A stretch of DNA of 12,514 nt from Alistipes sp. (lineage in GTDB: Bacteria; Bacteroidota; Bacteroidia; Bacteroidales; Rikenellaceae): contig JAFOZN010000111.1 of NCBI GenBank assembly GCA_017391185.1, positions 1 to 12,514 on the forward strand, read 5' to 3'. Below the pieces are notes generated by a model. That model saw nothing but the letters and a program-made list of their open reading frames with translations, was not told where the DNA came from and made no database searches. Each line of letters starts with the position of its first letter. Position 1 is the stretch's first letter. Below, piece after piece: positions 6,607-12,514 of this stretch. The translations under genes were made by a program, and so were the position numbers.

Positions 6607-7935
6607 TCAATCGCTATTCCACTCCTCGACAGCATCAAGGTAGAGTACAGGGCGTGTATTTTCCCATCTCTTAAGCTTTAAGTAGCTCTCGTAGAGATTG
6701 ATACCGTTAGAAGACTCCTCGGCCATGATGTAACCAATCACACAAGCCTGACCGCGTGTAGTACGATAAGAAGTCTCTACACGATCCAGATAGGCGTTCT
6801 TCCACTTGGGATCATTACTTGGATTACCGCCCACACGGCGAGAAATACCACTATTCTTGGTATTAATCGGAATCTGAGCTATAACATACATTCCCAACGA
6901 ATCACACATACGATAGACATTCTGAGGCACAGCACCCATCTTAAAACGCAAAGCGTTATACTTGAGAACTCGTGCCGCAACAATATCCTTATCTGTAACG
7001 GTCAGAGGATCGAAATCGCGGTAGAAAAGCTCGGTCTTGATACCGTTGATCAAGAAATCGCCATCCTCATTAACAGCCACAGTACGGAAACCGATCATGT
7101 GAGACTGGTACTCTTGGTAACGTCCCTCAATCTGAGTCTTGATATTGAGGCGATAGCGAACAGGCATTTCGGCACACCAAGTCAAGGCATAAGGGATATT
7201 AGCCATAAACTTGATGGTATCCTCCTGACGCATACCAAGCTCTATATCACGATGGCCATAAGTCACAACGGTGGTGTCGGGCGCAACCAACTCATAGTGG
7301 ATGCGAGCCTTCTTGGGATTCAAAGTCTCGGTCTTAACAACCAAACCAAGCTCCACCTTGGCAGTTTCGCTATTCATATCCACATGAGTAGTATGTACCA
7401 CATCACGCACTCGAATCATAGGCTGAGACATCACATATACCTCACCCACATGGTAATCGGTGCGCTCGTTGAAGCACTCCATTTTACGACTGAAGTGGTC
7501 TTTCAGCACTCGGATAGAGATGGTATTGGCCTCCTCTTTGGATGCCTTAGTGATATTAAACTCAGCAGGGGTAAAGGCATTGGCTGAATAGCCCACCTTC
7601 TTACCGTTAATTAACACCTCATATGCTCCCGAAGCCTCATCTACATAGAGGATGGCTTGGCGGCTGAGCCAAACGAAAGGAATCACATATTTAGAGGTAA
7701 AGACCACCGCATCGGCCTCCTCGGTACGAGTCCAATTCTTCACAGGACGCAGGTACTTTGAAGCCACAGCTCCCGCACCCAAACGCTGAGCCTCCTCAGC
7801 AGTCGGATATGGCACAACCTTAGAGCGCGCCACCTCTCGGCCAAGCGATACATACTCTGGAGAGTCGTACTCCTGAGCCCAGATGGTACCCACCGAAGCA
7901 GCCAAAAGTGCTATGATAAAAACAAGGCGTTTCAT
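6607..7935 (-). CDS. Short GH2-like protein, probably non-catalytic
   Basis: A 442-residue exported protein (signal peptide 1-20, ending I-W-A-Q). Domain order follows glycoside hydrolase family 2: a jelly-roll sugar-binding domain at about 60-160 (Y-E-V-L-I-N-G-K-K-V-G-Y typical), an Ig-like domain at about 180-285 and the start of a TIM barrel from about 290 (F-L-I-N-G-I-K). It stops at 442, where beta-galactosidases continue for several hundred residues, so the region with the catalytic nucleophile is absent. Several conserved barrel positions differ: the usual R-T-S-H-Y-P is R-F-K-M-G-A-V-P (330-337), the usual E-x-N-I-E-x-H-G is replaced around Q354-K360, and W-S-L-G-N-E has become Y-I-M-A-E-E (402-407), leaving only a Glu407 equivalent. 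The ending R-P-V-L-Y-L-D is followed by an in-frame stop with no frameshift visible. I infer a carbohydrate-binding or pseudoenzyme role. Transcribed divergently from the HsdR-N gene. Confidence 0.82.
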   Translation of the reverse strand: MKRLVFIIALLAASVGTIWAQEYDSPEYVSLGREVARSKVVPYPTAEEAQRLGAGAVASKYLRPVKNWTRTEEADAVVFTSKYVIPFVWLSRQAILYVDEASGAYEVLINGKKVGYSANAFTPAEFNITKASKEEANTISIRVLKDHFSRKMECFNERTDYHVGEVYVMSQPMIRVRDVVHTTHVDMNSETAKVELGLVVKTETLNPKKARIHYELVAPDTTVVTYGHRDIELGMRQEDTIKFMANIPYALTWCAEMPVRYRLNIKTQIEGRYQEYQSHMIGFRTVAVNEDGDFLINGIKTELFYRDFDPLTVTDKDIVAARVLKYNALRFKMGAVPQNVYRMCDSLGMYVIAQIPINTKNSGISRRVGGNPSNDPKWKNAYLDRVETSYRTTRGQACVIGYIMAEESSNGINLYESYLKLKRWENTRPVLYLDAVEEWNSD

Positions 7936-7952
7936 ATTTTCGCTTTATTTAT

Positions 7953-7974
7953 TATATTTGTAGGGTCAAAGTTA
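7953..7974. promoter_or_regulatory. Divergent -7 elements between GH2-like and HsdR-N genes
   Basis: The 59-base gap holds a TAnnTTTG element on each strand: TATATTTG at 7953-7960 (+, toward the gene at 7995) and TAACTTTG as the complement of 7967-7974 (-, toward the gene ending at 7935). Predicted leaders are about 25-30 bases each. Matching -33 elements are poor: only TTTC at 7930-7933 on the + strand with a 19-base spacer, and none on the minus strand. The two promoters would face each other in overlapping space. Confidence 0.45.
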
Positions 7975-7994
7975 TAAAAAATTTTATTGATTCG

Positions 7995-8447
7995 ATGATT
8001 TCCACGCCAAAACTCAACTTCCCAGCCATAAAATTGAGGGCAAAAGAGGAAGATGGGCATACACTGGTCTTTGACGGCGTACGTCAAATATATATCGTAC
8101 TAACTCCAGAAGAGTGGGTGCGCCGTCATTTGGTGGAGTTTCTAATCTCACATTGCAAGGTAGCTATAACAAACATCATCGAGGAGTATCCCATAAATCT
8201 CAATAGCATGGCACAAAGAGCCGATGTGGTGGTGATGGGACGAGATGCCCAGCCACTACTTTTGGCTGAGTGTAAGGCTGCAGATATCAACATCGAGGAT
8301 GAAAAGATATTTTATCAAGCAACCCGCTACAACGCCATACTCGGAGCGAAGTATATACTGCTGACAAACGGATTAAAACATCTTTGTTACCAAAAATCGG
8401 CAGAAGGATATGTTCGTTGCCAAAGATTACCTATTCTTGGAGAATAG
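7995..8447 (+). CDS. HsdR N-terminal-like PD-(D/E)XK nuclease-fold protein
   Basis: A 150-residue protein matching the stand-alone 'type I restriction enzyme R protein N-terminal domain' family (HSDR_N_2). The PD-(D/E)XK core is visible: Asp77 in R-A-D-V-V-V-M, then Glu92-x-Lys94 in A-E-C-K-A, then Gln108 in Y-Q-A-T-R-Y-N. It also carries the family's N-terminal segment V-R-R-H-L-V-E. It lacks the helicase part of HsdR, and there is no hsdM or hsdS nearby, so it is not a restriction system as such. This small form is common in Bacteroidota and its cellular role is unknown to me. No signal peptide is present, so it is cytoplasmic. The start at 7995 follows the divergent promoter region. The gene converges on the response regulator gene with a 28-base gap. 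Confidence 0.85.
   Translation: MISTPKLNFPAIKLRAKEEDGHTLVFDGVRQIYIVLTPEEWVRRHLVEFLISHCKVAITNIIEEYPINLNSMAQRADVVVMGRDAQPLLLAECKAADINIEDEKIFYQATRYNAILGAKYILLTNGLKHLCYQKSAEGYVRCQRLPILGE
8431..8447. repeat. Inverted repeat over the HsdR-N stop codon
   Basis: CTATTCT (8431-8437), TGG, AGAATAG (8441-8447): a perfect 7-base stem with a 3-base loop that includes the stop codon. It lies between two convergent genes but has no T-run on either side, so a terminator role is only possible. Confidence 0.45.
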
Positions 8448-8475
8448 TCTCTAAGAGGACAAAGGCCGATCAAGA

Positions 8476-9231
8476 CTAAATGCCCTTGCTATCTAAAAAC
8501 TCTCGGAACTGGTCTCGGTAATTGGCACTCAGCGGAACATACTCATCGTTGGATAGATAGACTCTACCTCTGGCATATCCTTTTACATAATTCAGATTAA
8601 CGATATAGGAGCGATGCACTCGCATAAAACTCTTGCTCGGCAAAGCCTGCTCCATATTCTTAAGGCGGAACAATGTAGTGATAGGCCTTCCATTGGCAAG
8701 GTGGATGCGAATGTACTCACCCACACTCTCGATATAGATTATATCGACAAACTTTACAAGCGAGACTTTATAATCGGCCTTAATCGAAATACAATCATTC
8801 TCATCTGTAGATAGGCTCTTATCTTCTCTGGCCAATGAGGCCTCTCCTTCGGTTGATTTTGCCTTCATCGAGATCAGCTCGGCGAGCGAGATTGCCTTCT
8901 TCACTGCGTGTGAGAAATCTTCATATGGAAATGGCTTAAGAAGATAATCTATGGCATCCAAACGGAAACTCTCCACAGCATACTCAGAATAGGCCGTAGT
9001 AAAGATTATCATAGGGGCCTTCTCCAAACTACGCACAAACTCTACACCCGAAAGATCAGGCATATTGATATCGACAAACATCAAATCAATCTTCTCGCTC
9101 TGTAACACCTCTTGCGCCTCTTTGGCACTACAACACAAAGCGACAAGTTCCAGCTCGCTCTCACGGCGAATATAACTTTCGATTTGACGAAGAGCCAAAG
9201 GCTCATCATCTATGGCAATACATCTTAACAT
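8476..9231 (-). CDS. LytTR-family response regulator
   Basis: A 251-residue regulator with an N-terminal receiver domain (1-120) and a C-terminal LytTR DNA-binding domain (about 150-248). The receiver has the acidic pair Asp8/Asp9, phospho-acceptor Asp54 (V-D-I-N-M-P), Thr78/79 and Lys99 (L-L-K-P). The LytTR part shows the usual I-I-Y-I-E-S, Y-I-R-I-H and the conserved F-M-R-V-H-R-S-Y-I-V-N. Its ATG overlaps the 3' end of the histidine kinase gene by 7 bases, which indicates translational coupling and a cognate pair. It is the last gene of the GH5-kinase-regulator operon. Target promoters cannot be deduced; the operon's own promoter is an obvious candidate. Confidence 0.95.
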   Translation of the reverse strand: MLRCIAIDDEPLALRQIESYIRRESELELVALCCSAKEAQEVLQSEKIDLMFVDINMPDLSGVEFVRSLEKAPMIIFTTAYSEYAVESFRLDAIDYLLKPFPYEDFSHAVKKAISLAELISMKAKSTEGEASLAREDKSLSTDENDCISIKADYKVSLVKFVDIIYIESVGEYIRIHLANGRPITTLFRLKNMEQALPSKSFMRVHRSYIVNLNYVKGYARGRVYLSNDEYVPLSANYRDQFREFLDSKGI

Positions 9232-10292
9232 CTCTTAATAGGAATTGACAGTTCAACTTTATACTCTAATTCACTCTTATCATCTATTCGGAGCGAGTAA
9301 TCATCATTAAATAGTAGGCGTAGTCGCTTCTTGGTATTATCCAAGCCTACACCACCACTCTTGTCAGGAGATTGCAAATGGCGCGAATTACGCACCTCGC
9401 AATAGAGTCGTGACTCGGCTATACGGATATTTATATGCACAAACGATGGTTTGTTGTAGCTCACTCCATGTTTGAATGCATTCTCCACAAATACAATTAA
9501 CAACAGAGGCGGAATCTGAGCATTCATCGGCAAAGGCTCCTCTACGTCTAATCTCACATCGACCTTATCGGTATAGCGGATACGCATCAGATTTATATAA
9601 TTCTCGATAAATTGTATATCGTTGGAGACTTTTATCAAAGCACTTTCCGAATCGTACAACACATATCGCATCATCTTCGAGAGCTCGATTACGGTATCTT
9701 TGGCCGCTTCGGGGTCAATATCGACCAAGGCGTGGATATTATTGAGCGTATTCATAAAGAAATGGGGGTTAATCTGATACTTCAGATAATCCATCTCGAC
9801 TTGAAGCGACTGACGTTCCAGAGCTATCATACGTTGTTCATCATTGATGGACTTGAACATATATTTAATGGCACAATTTACACCCAATAGAAACATACCC
9901 AACAAGACATTCCAATGCCATGCAAGGTCGGTAAACGAGGCTCTACCATGTATAATATATAGCTCTCCACCTGCCGCATAGGAGTGACGTTGGATAGAAT
10001 TTTGGTAATACTCCAACGAGAAGAACATCGCCACAAGCATCACTACAGTCACCATAATATAGGCAACATAACGGTGCTTAAAGAGCAAATGAGGAACAAG
10101 TATTGAATTGTTGATAACAAAAATCAAGATATATGGCAATAGTTTACTCCACGCAGTAAAGAGATTGACCAAGTAGATATGCTCCTCGGACATCATCTTG
10201 GAGTTGAGAATCGGCACCAAAAGCGCCATCGACCATACAGTAAAGTATAACAACCCCTCGCCTATGGCTGGTTTATTGGTATTTCTTGCCAT
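9225..10292 (-). CDS. LytS/YehU-type sensor histidine kinase
   Basis: A 355-residue membrane kinase. Four hydrophobic segments are visible (about 13-30, 45-65, 75-93 and 123-142), with a stretch of about 30 residues between the third and fourth that should lie outside the membrane. A cytoplasmic linker (150-170, probably a coiled coil) leads to the His_kinase domain (PF06580) with phospho-acceptor His177 in N-P-H-F-F, the N-box F-V-E-N-A-F-K-H-G (268-276) and the G-box G-G-V-G-L-D-N-T (313-320). There is no dedicated periplasmic sensor domain, so the signal is probably sensed by the membrane part. The gene starts 9 bases after the GH5 stop codon and overlaps the LytTR regulator gene by 7 bases, so all three are probably co-transcribed. 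Confidence 0.95.
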   Translation of the reverse strand: MARNTNKPAIGEGLLYFTVWSMALLVPILNSKMMSEEHIYLVNLFTAWSKLLPYILIFVINNSILVPHLLFKHRYVAYIMVTVVMLVAMFFSLEYYQNSIQRHSYAAGGELYIIHGRASFTDLAWHWNVLLGMFLLGVNCAIKYMFKSINDEQRMIALERQSLQVEMDYLKYQINPHFFMNTLNNIHALVDIDPEAAKDTVIELSKMMRYVLYDSESALIKVSNDIQFIENYINLMRIRYTDKVDVRLDVEEPLPMNAQIPPLLLIVFVENAFKHGVSYNKPSFVHINIRIAESRLYCEVRNSRHLQSPDKSGGVGLDNTKKRLRLLFNDDYSLRIDDKSELEYKVELSIPIKRC

Positions 10293-10301
10293 ATAGAACC
10301 T

Positions 10302-11432
10302 CTATTTATATTCCATAATAAGCTCCATCATGCGTCTATCGAGCTTATGACCTTTATAATTTTCATACTTAACATCTTGGCGACCACTATCCAACACTCC
10401 GAAAGAGCCATAGAGATTCCACAAAGACCAGCCCCAGCCAAACTCGCGGAAGATATCGAACTGATCTCTGAGCCACTTTAGAGCTACATCGTGTGGAGTA
10501 CGATTGTGACAACCAAACTCACCGATATGCACAGTACCACCCGCCTGCTCCCATGGAATCCAATTACGGCGCAAAGTCTCCTGCAGCCACTCCTTATCGT
10601 AGTAATTATCGCCATCCTTCATAGGCCAACCCAACTTCTCTTTAGGCAGATACATAGGGCCATTACCATATACCCAATTTGCCTCATAATGTGAGATTAT
10701 CATAGGTTGATAGCCTCGACCACTCTGGATGATATTGTCGATATCGGTAATACTCATCAATGGACGATTACCCACATCCAAACCATCTACGATAATCATG
10801 CGTTTGGGACTTACGTCACGTATAGTCTTGATGAGATGGCGCACAACATGCTCATATTTCTCATCCTGAATCGAAGGAGCCTCATTTATCAAGTTGAAAC
10901 TCAAATACTTTGTCGGATAGGATTTATATCGCTCGGCAAACATCTTCCAATGGAAGGCACACGCCTCAAGTGCAGCTTCATCCTCGAAGAGATTAGCCTT
11001 GGGCTTGGGTGGATTGATGCAATAGCCTGGGGCACGATGGAAATTGAGATTGACATGAATCTTATATTGCTTACCCAACTCGACAACTTTGTCAATATCG
11101 CGCATACACTTCTCATCTACCCGATACCAATCATCCTCACTACTCCAGCACCAATAAGAGAGAGGAATACGAGCAAAATTAAAGCCCCATTCGGCCATAA
11201 TCTCGAAATCCTCCTCACTAAAAGCTGTCGGATAATCAGGATTAAACTTGTTTAAGAGGTTGAATCCTATCAATCGCTCCTTAACCTTTGGCTTAGGTGC
11301 AGACAGCGATTTAGGCGCAACAGAACCAAACGAAGACTCCATAGCACGAATAGAATTATGCGACATTATACCCAACGAAGCCGCGGCCATAATGCGAAGA
11401 AACTCTCGGCGATCAATCTCTTTTTTAAACAT
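10302..11432 (-). CDS. GH5-like glycoside hydrolase with Tat-type leader
   Basis: A 376-residue cellulase-family (GH5 fold) hydrolase. The start is placed at 11432 because M-F-K-K opens a leader with a twin-arginine motif (D-R-R-E-F-L-R, residues 7-13) followed by a hydrophobic stretch, and because a consensus promoter lies just upstream. A longer in-frame start at 11675 would run back through that promoter and into the divergent gene. Clan GH-A landmarks are present: Arg88 (A-R-I-P), His132-Arg133 (N-F-H-R-A-P), acid/base Glu184 after Asn183 (L-I-N-E-A-P), His248-Tyr249 and nucleophile Glu305 (H-I-G-E-F-G), followed by W-S-L-W-N. All catalytic residues are in place, so it should be an active beta-glycosidase on an unknown glycan. 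It is the first gene of an operon with a LytS/LytTR two-component system. Confidence 0.9.
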   Translation of the reverse strand: MFKKEIDRREFLRIMAAASLGIMSHNSIRAMESSFGSVAPKSLSAPKPKVKERLIGFNLLNKFNPDYPTAFSEEDFEIMAEWGFNFARIPLSYWCWSSEDDWYRVDEKCMRDIDKVVELGKQYKIHVNLNFHRAPGYCINPPKPKANLFEDEAALEACAFHWKMFAERYKSYPTKYLSFNLINEAPSIQDEKYEHVVRHLIKTIRDVSPKRMIIVDGLDVGNRPLMSITDIDNIIQSGRGYQPMIISHYEANWVYGNGPMYLPKEKLGWPMKDGDNYYDKEWLQETLRRNWIPWEQAGGTVHIGEFGCHNRTPHDVALKWLRDQFDIFREFGWGWSLWNLYGSFGVLDSGRQDVKYENYKGHKLDRRMMELIMEYK

Positions 11433-11463
11433 AGCTAAGTGGTATTTTAAAATTTCCCCATTA

Positions 11464-11495
11464 CAAATATATATTTTTTCGGAGAGATTATCAAA
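11464..11495 (-). promoter_or_regulatory. Promoter of the GH5-kinase-regulator operon
   Basis: On the minus strand, TTTG (complement of 11492-11495) and TATATTTG (complement of 11464-11471) are separated by exactly 20 bases, an ideal Bacteroidota promoter. The predicted start is about 25 bases before the ATG at 11432. The rest of the 205-base gap (11433-11637) is AT-rich. On the + strand it holds only a TATATTTG at 11547-11554 without a good -33 partner, a weak candidate for the divergent gene. Confidence 0.8.
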
Positions 11496-11637
11496 CTCAA
11501 CCAACAAAAGAGCCCAAACTAAGAGAAGAAGTAGAGAAATTATGAGTATATTTGTTAAATAATATGCTCGGCAGATGTTATAAAAATCTTTTTCGAGCGT
11601 ATTATATATAAAGTATAACCCCAAAAAGCAATCTGAT

Positions 11638-12514
11638 ATGAGACTACTATTAGCCCTATTTGCTATTCTTATCACTACTCCTTTATTTGCTCAGGAGAGC
11701 CAACTCCCGCATATGTTTGCCCATCGAGGATGTTGGAGCAAAGCCCCTTCGGGCGAGTTTGACATCCCCGAAAATAGTGTTGCTGCAGTGACCGCTGCAG
11801 CTCGTATGGGCTATGAGGGTATTGAGTGTGATGTGCACTACACCAAAGACAAAAAGATGGTGATTCTGCACGATGGGACTCTAAATCGCACCATGCGCCG
11901 AGCATCGGACTACTCTAAGTTAGAGAAGCCGATACGTCTGGCGGACATAACCTTTGAAGAATTACGCCGCGATTATGTTTTGGAGTCGGTAAACCCTGCT
12001 TTACGCACACCTATCCCAACTTTGGAGGAGCTACTTGTGGAGTGTAAAAAGCAAGGTATAGTCCCTATGCTGCATAGCGATCTTTGGGAGTCATACGAGA
12101 TGGCTCAAGAGATGTTTGGCGATGGTTGGATATGTTTTACGGGCGGAATAGCTCATATGCAAAAGGTGAGAGCATTCTCTGGTTGCATGATCATGTTGGC
12201 AATAAATAGCGGTACGGCAGAGGAGAATATCGCCAACCTTCGCAAGATAGGTGGCAAATGCGGAGTATCGACAATGAACTACAAACTCTACACGCCCGAA
12301 TTCTGCAAGGCAATCACAGATGCTGGTTTCGATGTGCAGGCTTCAATCTTCCCTGCGCCACAAGAGGCTATCGGACAACGCAACGGAATTACGTATCAGC
12401 TCACCGACTTTTCGTTTATGCCACCAGCAGGCGCAAAGCCCAAGTATTCTTATAAAATTGGTATGAACAAACTTTCGATAGCTTTGATGGCATTGAACAA
12501 GAAGAATCGTAAAC
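11638..12514 (+). CDS. Secreted glycerophosphodiester phosphodiesterase-family protein, 3' end cut
   Basis: The frame opens at ATG 11638 and stays open for 292 codons to the window end, so the stop is outside. A signal peptide covers about residues 1-19 (L-F-A-Q). The GDPD signature is clear: His29-Arg30-Gly31 (F-A-H-R-G), P-E-N-S (44-47), Glu63-x-Asp65 (G-I-E-C-D-V), His78-Asp79 (V-I-L-H-D-G-T-L-N-R-T) and I-P-T-L-E-E-L (126-132). These include the two catalytic histidines and two metal ligands. The usual next motif, I-E-I-K with the third acidic metal ligand, is replaced by M-L-H-S-D-L (144-149), so activity or metal use may differ. Typical members hydrolyse glycerophosphodiesters to glycerol-3-phosphate and an alcohol in the periplasm. 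At 292 residues the gene should be near its end. It is divergent from the GH5 operon. Confidence 0.88.
   Translation, partial: MRLLLALFAILITTPLFAQESQLPHMFAHRGCWSKAPSGEFDIPENSVAAVTAAARMGYEGIECDVHYTKDKKMVILHDGTLNRTMRRASDYSKLEKPIRLADITFEELRRDYVLESVNPALRTPIPTLEELLVECKKQGIVPMLHSDLWESYEMAQEMFGDGWICFTGGIAHMQKVRAFSGCMIMLAINSGTAEENIANLRKIGGKCGVSTMNYKLYTPEFCKAITDAGFDVQASIFPAPQEAIGQRNGITYQLTDFSFMPPAGAKPKYSYKIGMNKLSIALMALNKKNRK

Noticed and set aside
10707-11255. 182-codon + strand open frame opposite the GH5 gene
   Set aside because: Antisense to conserved catalytic segments of GH5, with no domain or export signal recognised.
11433-11675. N-terminal 81-residue extension of the GH5 protein
   Set aside because: It contains the consensus promoter, is AT-rich, overlaps the divergent GDPD start, and would bury the twin-arginine leader. 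The ATG at 11432 is preferred.
1-12514. CRISPR array, prophage, transposase or restriction-modification system
   Set aside because: No regularly spaced repeats, no phage or transposase proteins, and the single HsdR-N protein has no partners.

Overview
The window reads as chromosomal DNA of a Bacteroidota bacterium, most likely order Bacteroidales. Two promoters fit the Bacteroidota sigma-ABfr consensus exactly (TTTG, 20 bases, TAnnTTTG). Shine-Dalgarno sequences are weak, most proteins carry export signals, and the gene families (S9 peptidases, LytS/LytTR pairs, short GH2-like proteins, stand-alone HsdR N-terminal proteins) are typical of that group. The genus cannot be fixed from the sequence.

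Left part, + strand (1-4849): a tight run of four genes with gaps of 12, 23 and 9 bases, so probably one operon whose promoter lies left of the window. It encodes two tandem paralogous alpha/beta-hydrolase esterases (the first cut by the window edge), a large secreted S9 peptidase with a beta-propeller, and a lipoprotein that looks like a histidine-decorated beta-propeller. A strong intrinsic terminator closes the run. A separate transcription unit follows (4926-6272): a secreted TPR/transglutaminase-like protein whose putative promoter has a nine-G tract in its -33/-7 spacer, ended by a bidirectional terminator.

Middle (6225-6606): a protein-free stretch holding tRNA-Lys(CUU) on the minus strand with its own promoter and terminator. 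Next to it is a second copy of the block 'terminator hairpin plus last 19 bases of the tRNA', 162 bases away, with two palindromic repeats in between. This is the most obvious rearrangement scar in the window.

Right part: a minus-strand gene for a short GH2-like protein that has lost most recognisable catalytic positions (6607-7935), diverging from a small HsdR-N/PD-(D/E)XK nuclease-like gene (7995-8447). Then comes a minus-strand operon, GH5 glycoside hydrolase with a Tat-type leader, LytS-type histidine kinase, LytTR response regulator (11432 down to 8476), driven by a well-formed promoter. The last gene, on the + strand and cut by the window end, is a secreted glycerophosphodiester phosphodiesterase-family protein.

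Overall this is a region of exported hydrolases plus one two-component system. I see no prophage, transposase, CRISPR array or complete mobile element. The candidates for something less ordinary are the poly-G promoter, the duplicated tRNA-end/terminator block, the degenerate GH2-like protein, the altered GDPD active site and the coupling of a GH5 enzyme to a LytS/LytTR pair.
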